From Bacteroidota bacterium (GTDB lineage: Bacteria; Bacteroidota; Bacteroidia; Chitinophagales; Chitinophagaceae): a stretch of DNA of 64,000 nt. Below the pieces are notes generated by a model. The model searched no databases, was not told where the DNA came from, and saw nothing but the letters and a program-made list of their open reading frames with translations. Made by a program: the position numbers and the translations under genes. The DNA lies in contig JAFDYF010000111.1 of assembly GCA_018267575.1 (NCBI GenBank), positions 1-64,000 of the forward strand, read 5' to 3'. Position 1 is the first letter of the stretch; each line of letters starts with the position of its first letter. Shown piece after piece: positions 1 to 8,177 of this stretch.

Positions 1-60
1 GGTCCGGGCGGGACGTTTTCCAAATGCCGCCACAACAAGCCAAGCCCCGACCGTTATTGA
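1..60. repeat. Cassette-boundary repeat, copy 1 (attC-like)
   Basis: The first 35 bases match 713-747 at 32 of 35 positions, and both copies run on to a CCGTTA core just before a plus-strand gene. Bases 37-47 are also the inverse of 584-595 on the far side of the YcxB-like gene, so that gene lies between inverted arms. Boundaries of this kind are typical of integron gene cassettes, but no integrase gene is in the window. The assignment is inference. Confidence 0.45.
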
Positions 61-81
61 GAAAATTCAAACATTTACAAA

Positions 82-567
82 ATGACGGTAAAATATTCTT
101 TGACAAAACAGGAATTCATTGATGCATCACTTGCAATAGTATTTAGCAGACCACAATTCAAACGCGTTGTTATAATTTTTTTGTTTTTTATTTTAATATC
201 TTTCGTTCCTTTTATTTCTATTCCGAACTTATTTTCATGGGAAAGTTTAATATATCCAATAGTATTTGCTATGCTTTACTTTGGAATAATATACTATTCT
301 GCAAATAGAAATTTCAATTCTAATCCGAGAGCTTCAGAGGAAATAGAATATACTTTTACCAAAGATTTTTTTATTCTTAAGGGACAGAGCTTCAGCTCAG
401 AATCAACATTAGACAAAGTCTTGAAGGTGACAAAAACAAAAAACTGGCTATTGATTTGGCAATCGAGAAATAATGCGCACGCAATACCGCTTAGGCTTGT
501 AACTGTTAATCAATTAAAAGACTTGAAAGCTGACCTCGACTGGCATAGTGTTAAAAACAATCTTTAA
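82..567 (+). CDS. YcxB-like small membrane protein
   Basis: A 161-residue protein starting at ATG 82. Residues about 28-50 and 56-74 are two hydrophobic segments separated by a short polar turn, so it should be an inner-membrane hairpin. The soluble C-terminal half, with the pattern YTFTKDFFILKG followed by a short beta-rich stretch, resembles the YcxB-like family, whose function is unknown. The gene is clearly more AT-rich than the housekeeping genes further right. It stands alone between two attC-like palindromes, which suggests acquisition as a mobile cassette. The family call rests on overall layout, so it is moderate; that it is a real coding region is more certain. Confidence 0.6.
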   Translation: MTVKYSLTKQEFIDASLAIVFSRPQFKRVVIIFLFFILISFVPFISIPNLFSWESLIYPIVFAMLYFGIIYYSANRNFNSNPRASEEIEYTFTKDFFILKGQSFSSESTLDKVLKVTKTKNWLLIWQSRNNAHAIPLRLVTVNQLKDLKADLDWHSVKNNL

Positions 568-570
568 TAA

Positions 571-775
571 CTACAGCCTACCTGGGGCTTGGCGTTATGT
601 CGGCGGATGGAACAAATAACCCAGCTTCACTTATCCATCAGCTTCGGCCTCGGCGGGGGATAGGTGCGAGCAGTAAAACTTGTTCTCAACTTTTGTAACT
701 TTATCAAGCACCGGCCCGGGCAGGACGTTTTTCAAATGCCGCCACAAAACGCCGGCCAGGCCGTTAGCGGCCAGG
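571..775. repeat. Long imperfect palindrome between cassette genes (attC-like)
   Basis: The left arm at 577-606 (GGCTTGGCGTTATGTCGGCG) pairs imperfectly with the right arm at 739-768 (CCGCCACAAAACGCC, then a CCGTTAGC core). About 130 bases lie between the arms. The right end repeats the sequence at the window start. This layout resembles an attC recombination site with a long variable loop. The core GTTAGCG departs from the classical GTTRRRY consensus, so a non-integron dispersed palindrome remains possible. Confidence 0.45.
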
Positions 776-815
776 CTATCGACACCCCTCACTTAAACAA
801 AGAAAATGAGACAGA

Positions 816-1349
816 ATGTTAACCACAAATTTCTCTTCTTTTCCAATCTTAACAACTGATAGGCTTACTCTTAGACAATTATCAATTGATGACCAGCAAA
901 GTATTTTTGCCTTGCGTTCAGATGCAGAGATAAACAAATATCTTGTCAGACAAACTAGCAGGACAATTGAAGATGCAATAGACTTTATTAATAAGATTAA
1001 TGATAACATTAAGAAGAATAATTCAATGTATTGGGCAATTACCTTGACACAGACGAAAACATTTGTTGGGGCAATTTGCCTGTTTGACTTTTCAAGTGAA
1101 AAAAAAAGTTGTGAAATTGGCTATGAACTTATGACAAATTTTCAAGGACAAGGCATAATGAAAGAAGCAGCAAACAAAGTTATTGACTATGCCTTTCAGG
1201 TATTGCAGTTTCAGAAAATTGTAGCATTTACTCATAAAGCCAATCAGAAGTCAACCAAACTATTGACAACATTTAACTTTATAAAATCCATAGTGGCAGA
1301 CAAAGAAAACCCCGACTTTAATATTTTCACTTTGTTATACTCAAATTGA
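816..1349 (+). CDS. GNAT family N-acetyltransferase (RimJ/RimL type)
   Basis: A 177-residue protein of the acetyltransferase_3 subgroup, which transfers an acetyl group from acetyl-CoA to an amine. The N-terminal TDRLTLRQLSIDD signature, the central EIGYELMTNFQGQGIMKEA segment (acetyl-CoA-binding loop, about residues 108-127) and the C-terminal NQKSTKLLTTFNFIKS stretch are all typical. The length is normal for the family. The substrate cannot be read from the sequence; relatives act on ribosomal protein N-termini, antibiotics or small amines. The gene is AT-rich, follows an attC-like palindrome and is cut off from further cassettes by insertion-sequence debris starting near 1378. Confidence 0.85.
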   Translation: MLTTNFSSFPILTTDRLTLRQLSIDDQQSIFALRSDAEINKYLVRQTSRTIEDAIDFINKINDNIKKNNSMYWAITLTQTKTFVGAICLFDFSSEKKSCEIGYELMTNFQGQGIMKEAANKVIDYAFQVLQFQKIVAFTHKANQKSTKLLTTFNFIKSIVADKENPDFNIFTLLYSN

Positions 1350-1377
1350 CAACAACAAAGTAAAACTTGTTAAGTGT

Positions 1378-1472
1378 CTCGTCCTGAAATAGGTTGACTA
1401 CAAATCAACCAAAAATGGAACTTAAAGACCAGATCATTCAGGAGTATTTAAACCCCAATCTCGGCATAGTTT
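1378..1472 (+). mobile_element. Insertion-sequence left-end remnant
   Basis: The stretch GTCCTGAAATAGGTTGAC is followed by a hairpin (GGTTGA 1392-1397 with TCAACC 1405-1410) and then an ATG at 1415 opening a frame that reads MELKDQIIQEYLNPNLG. This looks like the left terminus and first codons of a Bacteroidota insertion-sequence transposase with a helix-turn-helix start. The frame then runs into unrelated repeat DNA, so only a fragment remains. The family (possibly IS3-like) is a guess from the terminus and first residues. Confidence 0.45.
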
Positions 1473-1514
1473 GTAGTGACAACAATAAAGAAAGCTACCC
1501 GGTATGGCTCCCAC

Positions 1515-1642
1515 TCTGGCAAGCTTGGTAGCAGAGCTTTGTGCGTTGGCTATGCTTGTGCCGAATGTTTAAATGTTTGCAAGCACTACTTGTCCCGCCA
1601 AGCGGGAAGCTTGGCTTACACACAAACCCAAACTACAACGCT
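1515..1642. repeat. Dispersed palindromic repeat, left copy
   Basis: About 128 bases that align with 5936-6066. Shared landmarks in the same order are TCTGGCAAGC, GGTAGCA, GCTTTGTGC, CTTGTGCC, CTACTTGTCCCGCCAAGCGG and CTACAACGCT. The core forms a hairpin, TCCCGC (1593-1598) with GCGGGA (1602-1607) around a CAA loop. It is fused to the truncated RAYT transposase that follows and has probably replaced its N-terminal half. The two copies bracket the restriction-modification unit. Confidence 0.75.
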
Positions 1643-1904
1643 CAGTCGGAGGGAATGGATATTGTCCCAATTTAAACGGGCGGCACAGCAGCATGTAAGG
1701 AACAAAGATTATCAGGTTTGGACACACGAAAACCATGCGGTAGAGATAAGCCCGCATATAAAGGGCATGGCGGCAAGCAAGATGGCTTACATCCACAACA
1801 ATCCAGTTGAAGCGGGGGTCGTCGCAAGGCCAGAAGATTATTTATATAGCAGTGCAAGAGATTATACGGGGATGAAAGGATTGATAAACTTGAAGCTGTG
1901 GTGA
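1643..1904 (+). pseudogene. REP-associated tyrosine transposase (RAYT), C-terminal remnant
   Basis: Only the last 85 or so codons of a RAYT (Y1/IS200-like transposase) remain. The recognisable part starts at RREWIL and includes the family-typical NHAVEI, KMAYIHNNPVEAG and PEDYLYSSARDYTGMKG blocks. The N-terminal HUH motif and the catalytic tyrosine region are absent. The open frame continues upstream to 1476 only because repeat DNA happens to be open there. RAYT proteins are known to be linked to dispersed palindromic REP sequences, which fits the palindromes on both sides of the next operon. Confidence 0.75.
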
Positions 1905-1961
1905 TTTGGGTAAAACCTGTAATTTAAAGAAGGGGCGTAGGCCAAGCCATGAGCCCAGTGG

Positions 1962-2082
1962 CAGCGTAACTAATTTTTACAACAAGCTACGCTTAGTGCG
2001 GGGCGAGCCCCCACGAATCCCTAGCCATGCGAGTTGGTGTGGCGGAGACTCGCCCGAGAACTTAAATTTGGCACGGATACCT
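1962..2082. repeat. Palindromic repeat with GCGTAACTAATT core, left copy
   Basis: GCGTAACTAATTTTTACAA followed by CTACGCTTAG forms a short hairpin (AGCGTA with TACGCT). It aligns with 5774-5816, where the same core is a better palindrome. About 70 bases further on, TTGGCACGGATAC (2068-2080) recurs at 5919-5931. The 120 bases from here to the methyltransferase (2122-2244) hold nothing else I can identify. Confidence 0.6.
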
Positions 2083-2292
2083 ATCCTCAAAGAGCATGGC
2101 CGTATTTCCGCGGCAGTGTGAACTGATTCTTGTACCACCTAATTTTTTATCTTTCTATTTTGTGATAAGCTACGCCTCACGCTTCGCTGTGGGGTAAAAA
2201 TTGTTGATTTTTCTATCCGCTTATTTACTAAATAATTTGGTAATTTGAAGTTTGTCCGTAAATTTGTCCGTGTTCGCAAAAACGTCCGCAAT

Positions 2293-4518
2293 ATGATCAA
2301 TGTCAAATTTTACCTTGATAAAGCCGATAAAAACAAACTTTTCCCTATCCATTTGGTATTGCGGCAAAAAGAGGTACAAGTAAAAGTTGCCACGGGCGAA
2401 AAAATAAAAAAGAAAGATTGGGACAACAAATCACAGTTGGTAAAGGATAGCTGCTACAACCATATCGGTATCAACAAATTTCTGGCATTCCTAAAACAAG
2501 AGGTAGAAAAGCATTTGGAAACGGCCCCGCATGCGCAGTTGACCGATAAAAAGATAAAGGATAAAATACTCTCCCTCGTAAATAGCCGGAAAGTGAATAC
2601 CGAGGTCAAAATGGTTTGTGATAACGAGGCCTACTATCAAGGCAAAGAGAAAATAAGCTTTTTGGATCTCTTTGCGGGGGCCGGTGGGTTTAGCGAAGGG
2701 TTTTTACAAGCAGAATACGGGAACAAATTGTACGACTTTTTATTGGGCAGCGATATAAACGAAAACTGCGAGTTGACCCATCTTGCCCGCTACAATTATC
2801 AATTAGGTCTTGATGCCGAGTTTTTGCGTCAGGACATCAGTGAACCCGATTTTCTGGACAATCTTTTGAAAAAATTGAAAGGAAAACAAGTGGATGTGGT
2901 GTGCGGTGGCCCACCTTGCCAAAGTTTTAGCCTGGCAGGGAAAAGAAAAAAATTTGACAAGAAGGATGATTTGTTTGCCCATTATTTAAAGGTGATCCGG
3001 CAATTGAGGCCGAAATATTTTGTGATGGAAAATGTGAAAGGCATCCTGACCAAAGAAGAAGGCCGGATTCGTGAAATGATATTGCAAGAAATCAGGTCGA
3101 TTGTTGATCTCAAAGAATTTCACCAATTGATCTATTTTGTGGGCCAATTAAGAAAGCAGGAAAAAACACAGCCATTTATCCTTGACTGCTACAATCTGCG
3201 TTTACAATTTGAGACAGCCACTGAAAAAGAAATCGAGGGGTTAAAGGAAAGCTATATCCAGCTTGTGGAAAATAAGTTTAGGCTGCTTACCCCAAAAATT
3301 GTTGATTATAAAACCAGTAAAACAGATGCAAGCATCAGCACCATACGCCATGGCTTCAACTTATTGAAAAGGGAACATGAGCTTGCCTATATCCGGAAAA
3401 AAGTGATCAATGAAAAGTCGTTTTGCGATTTGGACAATGATTTCTTTTATGAGGATTTCAATAATTTCCTCACGGCCATTGAATCGGAGTCCATTGTAGA
3501 AAGGATCAACACGGCCTTTAAAACCTTAAAGCCTACCAAAGAGTATATCAGCGAGGTAGAAGAAATAGTGAAGGCTTTGGAAATCTATGCCCATTCATTT
3601 GATGAGTGCATGGAAGGCTTGGCCGGGTTTGTGAAAAAGGCAAAACTGGAAACGGAGTTCAATGAAATACTCTCGCATATACGTCTATATAATGTAGATG
3701 AGCCCTTTGTCGCATTGGCATCCAATTATGGTGTTCCCCAAAACAGGGAAAGAGTTTTGTTCATTGGTTGCCGTAAGGACCAACCATTGATCAAGCAAGT
3801 GCCGCCAACAGTATCCGAAAAAGAAAAGGTCACCACCTTTGAAGCTTTATACGATTTGGATTTTGTGGGCAATGATGAAGAAAAATTTGATTACGAAAAG
3901 GTGGACCTTAAGACAAAGTTCAATGGGACTACCGAAAAGATGTTGGCATTGGTGAGGAAGAGAACAGTGGATGGAAAGACTGATGACCGAAAAGGGCTGA
4001 CTTATTCCGAATGGTCTAAAAAAGGCCGATTGAATGGTAGGTTTGTGAATGCCAAGAACCCTTTTTATGTAAGGAGCTTTGAAGAGTTGGGCAACCATTT
4101 GACCCATATTGTGGCCCCCTTGCATAACCATAAAACCAGCAAACAAAATGAGGATGTGGTAAAGAGGCTGGACGTGATATTGAGTGCGGGGGATTACGAA
4201 TTAGCAAAGAAAAAATTGAAGCAGATAGGTCTTGAATCTGAAAAAAGAAACTATAACGTTTTAAAACCAGAGGCCCAAAGCCCTACTGTGATGACCATAC
4301 CAGATGATTATATCCATTACTCCAGCCCGAGGGCATTGACCGTTCGCGAAATGGCTCGTTTGCAATCCTTCGACGATTCCTTTGTTTTTCAGGGAAAGCG
4401 CTCAACGGGTGGAAATAAAAGAAAGATGGAGGTGCCGCAGTTTACCTTGGTAGGGAATGCCGTACCACCATTGATGGCAAGGGCGGTAGCTTTGGAGATA
4501 TTGAAATATATCAAGTAA
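2293..4518 (+). CDS. C5-cytosine DNA methyltransferase with N-terminal integrase-type arm domain
   Basis: Modification enzyme of a type II system, transferring methyl from S-adenosylmethionine to C5 of cytosine. I chose ATG 2293; an upstream TTG at 2245 would add 16 basic residues. Residues about 1-95 resemble the arm DNA-binding domain of Bacteroidota tyrosine recombinases (VKFYLDKADKNKLFPIHLVL, then the GEKIKKKDWD block), an unusual fusion. The methyltransferase part follows: motif I FLDLFAGAGGFSEGF, motif IV GGPPCQSFSLAG with the catalytic Cys about residue 209, motif VI ENVKG, motif VIII PQNRERV and motif X GNAVPPLMARA. About 200 residues separate motifs VI and VIII, far more than usual. 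At 742 residues it is longer than typical Dcm enzymes. The endonuclease gene starts 8 bases downstream, so the two are probably one transcript. Confidence 0.92.
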   Translation: MINVKFYLDKADKNKLFPIHLVLRQKEVQVKVATGEKIKKKDWDNKSQLVKDSCYNHIGINKFLAFLKQEVEKHLETAPHAQLTDKKIKDKILSLVNSRKVNTEVKMVCDNEAYYQGKEKISFLDLFAGAGGFSEGFLQAEYGNKLYDFLLGSDINENCELTHLARYNYQLGLDAEFLRQDISEPDFLDNLLKKLKGKQVDVVCGGPPCQSFSLAGKRKKFDKKDDLFAHYLKVIRQLRPKYFVMENVKGILTKEEGRIREMILQEIRSIVDLKEFHQLIYFVGQLRKQEKTQPFILDCYNLRLQFETATEKEIEGLKESYIQLVENKFRLLTPKIVDYKTSKTDASISTIRHGFNLLKREHELAYIRKKVINEKSFCDLDNDFFYEDFNNFLTAIESESIVERINTAFKTLKPTKEYISEVEEIVKALEIYAHSFDECMEGLAGFVKKAKLETEFNEILSHIRLYNVDEPFVALASNYGVPQNRERVLFIGCRKDQPLIKQVPPTVSEKEKVTTFEALYDLDFVGNDEEKFDYEKVDLKTKFNGTTEKMLALVRKRTVDGKTDDRKGLTYSEWSKKGRLNGRFVNAKNPFYVRSFEELGNHLTHIVAPLHNHKTSKQNEDVVKRLDVILSAGDYELAKKKLKQIGLESEKRNYNVLKPEAQSPTVMTIPDDYIHYSSPRALTVREMARLQSFDDSFVFQGKRSTGGNKRKMEVPQFTLVGNAVPPLMARAVALEILKYIK

Positions 4519-4526
4519 ATTAATTG

Positions 4527-5708
4527 ATGAGGCAACTTTCAACGATAGAAATTAATAGGATAAAATCATTAACTGAAAATTCTGTTGAACTAACCTTGAT
4601 TGAACCTACCAAAACAGGTTTGGGGAAATCTATCTTGGATGCTACTGGCCCTGTTCGTAGTTATTTAAAAGAGAAACTAGTGCATGATTATGATAAACAA
4701 ATGCAAGGACAGGAACATAAAATTCTTATTAATTCATATTTAGTTGATAAAGGGACCCTTATTCGCTCAACTGCTTCGCTTTATCGACCCACTACTAAGA
4801 AGGGGGACCCAAGGATTTGGTTTAAATCCCTCCCCGAATATGCAGATCCAAATGATATTTTAGGAATTATTGAGTTAAACAATGAACTGTATGTGTTAAA
4901 CATCACCCAGATCGATGTTGAGAGCTTATTGAAAAGTAAAATAATCAACCCTTTGCAGGACTTAGTTAAACAAATAAAATCAATTTCAGATTTTGTTGCA
5001 GATGAATTACTTGGATTATTAAGAAAAGTAGCTAGAATGGGGCCAGTCCCAGCCATGTTAAAAGCGGATACTTCCATTGGGAGAACTCTTGAACGTCTTT
5101 TAGGAATCAATATTAATTCATCGAAGAAGCCAGATTACAAAGGGATAGAGATAAAGTCATTTAGGGATGAAAGAAGTAATAGAAAAAATTTATTTGCACA
5201 AGTGCCAGACTGGACATTAAGCAAGTTTAAAAGTTCTGCTGAAATTTTAGATAATTTTGGATATTCTCGAGATGCTGATTTTAAATTGTATTGCACAGTA
5301 TCAACACTTGCTAGAAACTCTCAAGGATTGAAGTTGAACTTAAATACTAAAATCAATCAGCTTCTTGAAAATTCGGACAAGTTGGGAATTGGGGATTTTT
5401 GTGTCTGGCCTTTGGATACATTGCATAAACGGTTATTGGAAAAACATAACGAAACGTTTTGGATTGCTGCTGATTCCTTGCAAATTGACGGTGTTGAACA
5501 TTTCCAATATAAATAAGTGGAGCATACTAAAAAGCCAATGGTTTCTCAATTCGATATTTTGGTTGAACAAGGAATAATAACACTCGACCATTTAATTAAA
5601 AGAACTGCTAACGGGAAAGTTGTTGAAAAAGGACCTTTGTTTAAAATCAAACCAGCCGGCATAGGTCTATTATTTCCACCGAGCAAAATTTATAACTTGG
5701 TAGCATAA
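4527..5708 (+). pseudogene. MvaI/BcnI-family restriction endonuclease, broken by an in-frame stop
   Basis: The cognate endonuclease of the preceding methyltransferase. The catalytic region reads GRTLERLLGI, SSKKPDYKGIEIKSFRDE, giving the D...ExK active site of the MvaI/BcnI family, whose founders cut CCWGG or CCSGG. The frame stops at TAA 5514-5516, yet the next codons continue in the same frame for 63 residues (VSQFDILVEQGIITLDHLIK, then KGPLFKIKP and LLFPP), which is the conserved C-terminus of the family. A single substitution therefore splits a roughly 394-residue enzyme. The 329-residue truncated product may be inactive, leaving a lone methylase. A TTG three bases before ATG 4527 is an alternative start. 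The gene is markedly AT-rich. Confidence 0.82.
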
Positions 5709-5773
5709 TGGCTGAAAATCTAAAATTTAGAATTAGTTCCGCACTCAAGGATATTCTTGGTAGGGGCCCCATT

Positions 5774-6066
5774 CTCGGCGTAACTAATTGTTACAATATA
5801 CTATGCTGAGTGTGGGAACTGAGCAAGCACCCCAACTAGCGCAGATTCTGTAGGCAATGAGCGTTAACGTATCTGTGTTTCTGCCACCCTTTCAACAAGC
5901 TTGTGGGACTTACCAACCTTGGCACGGATACAGAATCTGGCAAGCGTGGTAGCATTGCTTTGTGCTATAGCCAAGCTTGTGCCTAAATATTATGAATCTG
6001 CTAGCTCTACTTGTCCCGCCAAGCGGGAAGCGTGGCGGCTCGCCCACTAACACTAGCTACAACGCT
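5774..6066. repeat. Right-hand repeat cluster of the restriction island
   Basis: This gene-free stretch repeats, in the same orientation, pieces found left of the island. 5774-5816 holds CTCGGCGTAACTAATTGTTA and TATGCTGAG (hairpin, matching 1962-2001). TTGGCACGGATAC at 5919-5931 matches 2068-2080. 5936-6066 matches 1515-1642, including the hairpin TCCCGC (6014-6019) with GCGGGA (6023-6028). A further stem, ACTAGC (6052-6057) with GCTAGT, follows. The rest up to the small gene at 6351 contains only the period-9 element described separately. Confidence 0.7.
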
Positions 6067-6132
6067 TGCGCTAGTTGCCTCATTTTTTAGCATGCTTGCG
6101 TTAGTTGGGAATCGCCTAATAAGTAAAAAACA

Positions 6133-6261
6133 GTGAAATCCATGAATCAGTGCAAATCCGTGGTTCAGACAAGCAACGAAATGTAAACAAAAAGTAAGGA
6201 GCATTTATAGTTCAATTGCCCTTGTCTGAATCACGGATTAAACGGATGAAAAGATTACACG
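6133..6261. repeat. Period-9 inverted element
   Basis: The left half divides exactly into four nonamers (GTGAAATCC, ATGAATCAG, TGCAAATCC, GTGGTTCAG; 6133-6168). The right half divides into four more (CTGAATCAC, GGATTAAAC, GGATGAAAA, GATTACACG; 6226-6261). The halves are of reverse-complement type, and 6155-6173 pairs with 6221-6239 at 18 of 19 positions. About 50 unrelated bases separate them. No open frame of interest crosses it. Confidence 0.75.
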
Positions 6262-6350
6262 GAATTTTTTATCGCAGTGGAGCGAAAGGAGTTGCCTGCA
6301 TTGTCCTATCCGGCTCATAGATTAAAAGTTTCCGCTCACAATTTAGAACA

Positions 6351-6620
6351 CTATTGGCTTATCCGGCTCATGGTATTTACTTCGATATGCGCATTCAGGC
6401 TGGTATGGGTTTGTCCTTTTTCTTTCATCTTTTGGATGGCATTCCGCAAGGTCTCCTGCAATTGCATGATGCGTTTTTCGGAGTGCTTGATATCTTCCTC
6501 GTTTTCATCCTCCGCCCTTATTTTATTTTCATGAAAGGCGATTTTGATCCTAAAGATTTCGGTGAGGAGTTTTTCTGCTTCGGCTACTGTAAAGGTCCCG
6601 CTGATCAGTTGTATTTCCAT
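6351..6620 (-). CDS. Small coiled-coil protein, unknown function
   Basis: An 89-residue acidic protein without signal peptide or membrane segment. The middle (about residues 14-70) is an uninterrupted charged helix with heptad-like spacing, including HENKIRAEDENEEDIKHSE and KRIMQLQETLRNAIQKMKE, so a coiled coil is likely. It ends a short minus-strand run downstream of icd with only 27 bases between them and is probably co-transcribed. I do not recognise a characterised family. The overlapping plus-strand frames lack such regular composition, so I prefer this strand. Confidence 0.6.
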   Translation of the reverse strand: MEIQLISGTFTVAEAEKLLTEIFRIKIAFHENKIRAEDENEEDIKHSEKRIMQLQETLRNAIQKMKEKGQTHTSLNAHIEVNTMSRISQ

Positions 6621-6647
6621 TTTGTTGATTTTTGTAATTGATAATTT

Positions 6648-8090
6648 TTATTGTCCCTGTGCGGCCGTAAAGCCCGGTTTGCCATCGAAGTAGTAGAGGT
6701 TTTCTGTTTTGATAATATCCAGACCAGCACTGTTCAGTTCCTGCATAAGTTTTACCACTTGGTCATAGGAAATTTCGGTCCCCACATTTTCGGGCTTGAA
6801 TCTGCATCTCCAATGATCGGTACAAAATGTTTCCGGAAAACCATTGGGCCAAACTTTGGTGCCGCGGTTGGTTATCATTTGCAATTGGAGCAATAAATTG
6901 GGGGAGGCATTTTGGATGCGCTTGGCCAGATTTTCCGCATGGCGGTCCGTGCTCTGCATAAATATATCCACACCTACCAATTCCCTTTTCTCCGGCTGGT
7001 GTACCATGGGCTTATAACTAAAACTGGAGAGTGCACTGTTGAAAGTGACGGGTTTGAGCAAAGAGGGTGACTGTCCCAAACGTTCGATAATCGCATCAGC
7101 AAATTCCTTGGTTCCTTTTTGTTCCTTTGAAACGCCTTTCTCGAAAATATCATAGGTATGCACCCCATCCTCCAATGTCCTTAGCCAGGCATTCTGCACT
7201 TTGGCTGCCACATCCAACTGGCCAATATGCACCAACATCTGTATGGCACCCAACAAAAGCCCCGAGGGATTCGCTTTGTTTTGTCCAGCAATTCGGGGGG
7301 CCGATCCGTGAATGGCCTCGAACATCGCAAAGCCTTCACCGATGTTCGCACTGCCGGCCAAACCCACACTGCCGGTGATCTGTGCGGCCACATCACTGAG
7401 TATGTCGCCATAGAGGTTGGGCATCACGATCACATCAAAAAGCTCGGGTGTATCTGCCAGCTTTGCCGCACCGATATCCACAATCCAATGTTCTTTTTGG
7501 ATGTCGGGGTATTCCGCACCAATTTCATCGAACACTTTATGGAAAAGACCATCCGTCATCTTCATGATATTGTCCTTGGTGAAGCAGGTCACTTTTTTTC
7601 GGTTATAGGCCTTGGCATATTCAAAAGCATAGCGCACTATTTTTTCCGTACCGGGCCGGGAGATGAGTTTTAGGCATTGATAGACTTCATCCGTTTGTCT
7701 GTGCTCGATGCCAGCGTAGAGGTCTTCTTCATTTTCCCTGATGATGACCACATCCATGATCGGGTGTTTGGTTTTTACAAAGGGATGATAGGAAACACAG
7801 GGACGCACATTCGCATACAGGCCAAGCACTTTTCGGGTGGTTACATTGAGGCTTTTAAAGCCACCTCCCTGCGGTGTAGTGATGGGCGCTTTCAAAAACA
7901 CCCTGGTCCTGCGAAGGGATTCCCATGCCGAAGGTTCAATACCCGCAGAGTTGCCATTCAAATACACTTTCTCCCCAATTTCAATTTCTTCGATTTCCAA
8001 TTTTGCGCCAGCCGCGTTCAGGATCTTTAGGGTGGCGTCCATGATTTCCGGTCCGATGCCGTCTCCTTTTGCTACCGTAATTTTTGTCAT
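6648..8090 (-). CDS. icd: Isocitrate dehydrogenase, long C-terminal-extension type
   Basis: Oxidative decarboxylation of isocitrate to 2-oxoglutarate in the cytosolic TCA cycle, probably NADP-linked. I chose the ATG at 8090, giving MTKITVAKGDGIGPEIMDA; the frame is open 18 codons further upstream but that part is not conserved in character. Family landmarks are GDGIGPE, the substrate segment NVRPCVSYHP, IIRENEEDLYAGIEH, and the metal-binding run PNLYGDILSDVAAQITGSVG. After the catalytic domain (to about residue 330) there is an extension of about 150 residues ending in a small alpha/beta module, as in Thermus- and Rickettsia-type enzymes. The 480-residue length fits that group. It is divergent from a LysR regulator. 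Confidence 0.93.
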   Translation of the reverse strand: MTKITVAKGDGIGPEIMDATLKILNAAGAKLEIEEIEIGEKVYLNGNSAGIEPSAWESLRRTRVFLKAPITTPQGGGFKSLNVTTRKVLGLYANVRPCVSYHPFVKTKHPIMDVVIIRENEEDLYAGIEHRQTDEVYQCLKLISRPGTEKIVRYAFEYAKAYNRKKVTCFTKDNIMKMTDGLFHKVFDEIGAEYPDIQKEHWIVDIGAAKLADTPELFDVIVMPNLYGDILSDVAAQITGSVGLAGSANIGEGFAMFEAIHGSAPRIAGQNKANPSGLLLGAIQMLVHIGQLDVAAKVQNAWLRTLEDGVHTYDIFEKGVSKEQKGTKEFADAIIERLGQSPSLLKPVTFNSALSSFSYKPMVHQPEKRELVGVDIFMQSTDRHAENLAKRIQNASPNLLLQLQMITNRGTKVWPNGFPETFCTDHWRCRFKPENVGTEISYDQVVKLMQELNSAGLDIIKTENLYYFDGKPGFTAAQGQ

Positions 8091-8177
8091 TGTTAAAATT
8101 GTTTTATGGAGCAAAAATGGGTTGGGTTTTTCATATATTTTCATTTATATTTATTATATAATGTATAAACAATTTTT

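Noticed and set aside
1906..2121. Plus-strand frame of 71 codons between the RAYT remnant and the methyltransferase
   Set aside because: It lies on palindromic repeat DNA shared with 5774-5931, and the protein has no regular features.
5514..5516. TAA in the endonuclease as a recoded sense codon
   Set aside because: No recoding is known for TAA in this group and every other gene here uses TAA as a normal stop; a mutation is simpler.
6277..6641. Plus-strand frames opposite the small coiled-coil gene
   Set aside because: The minus strand gives a regular charged helix and a sensible start next to icd; the plus frames are its shadows.
7227..7673. Frame of 148 codons opposite icd
   Set aside because: Fully inside a certain gene on the other strand and rich in His/Cys as expected for a shadow.
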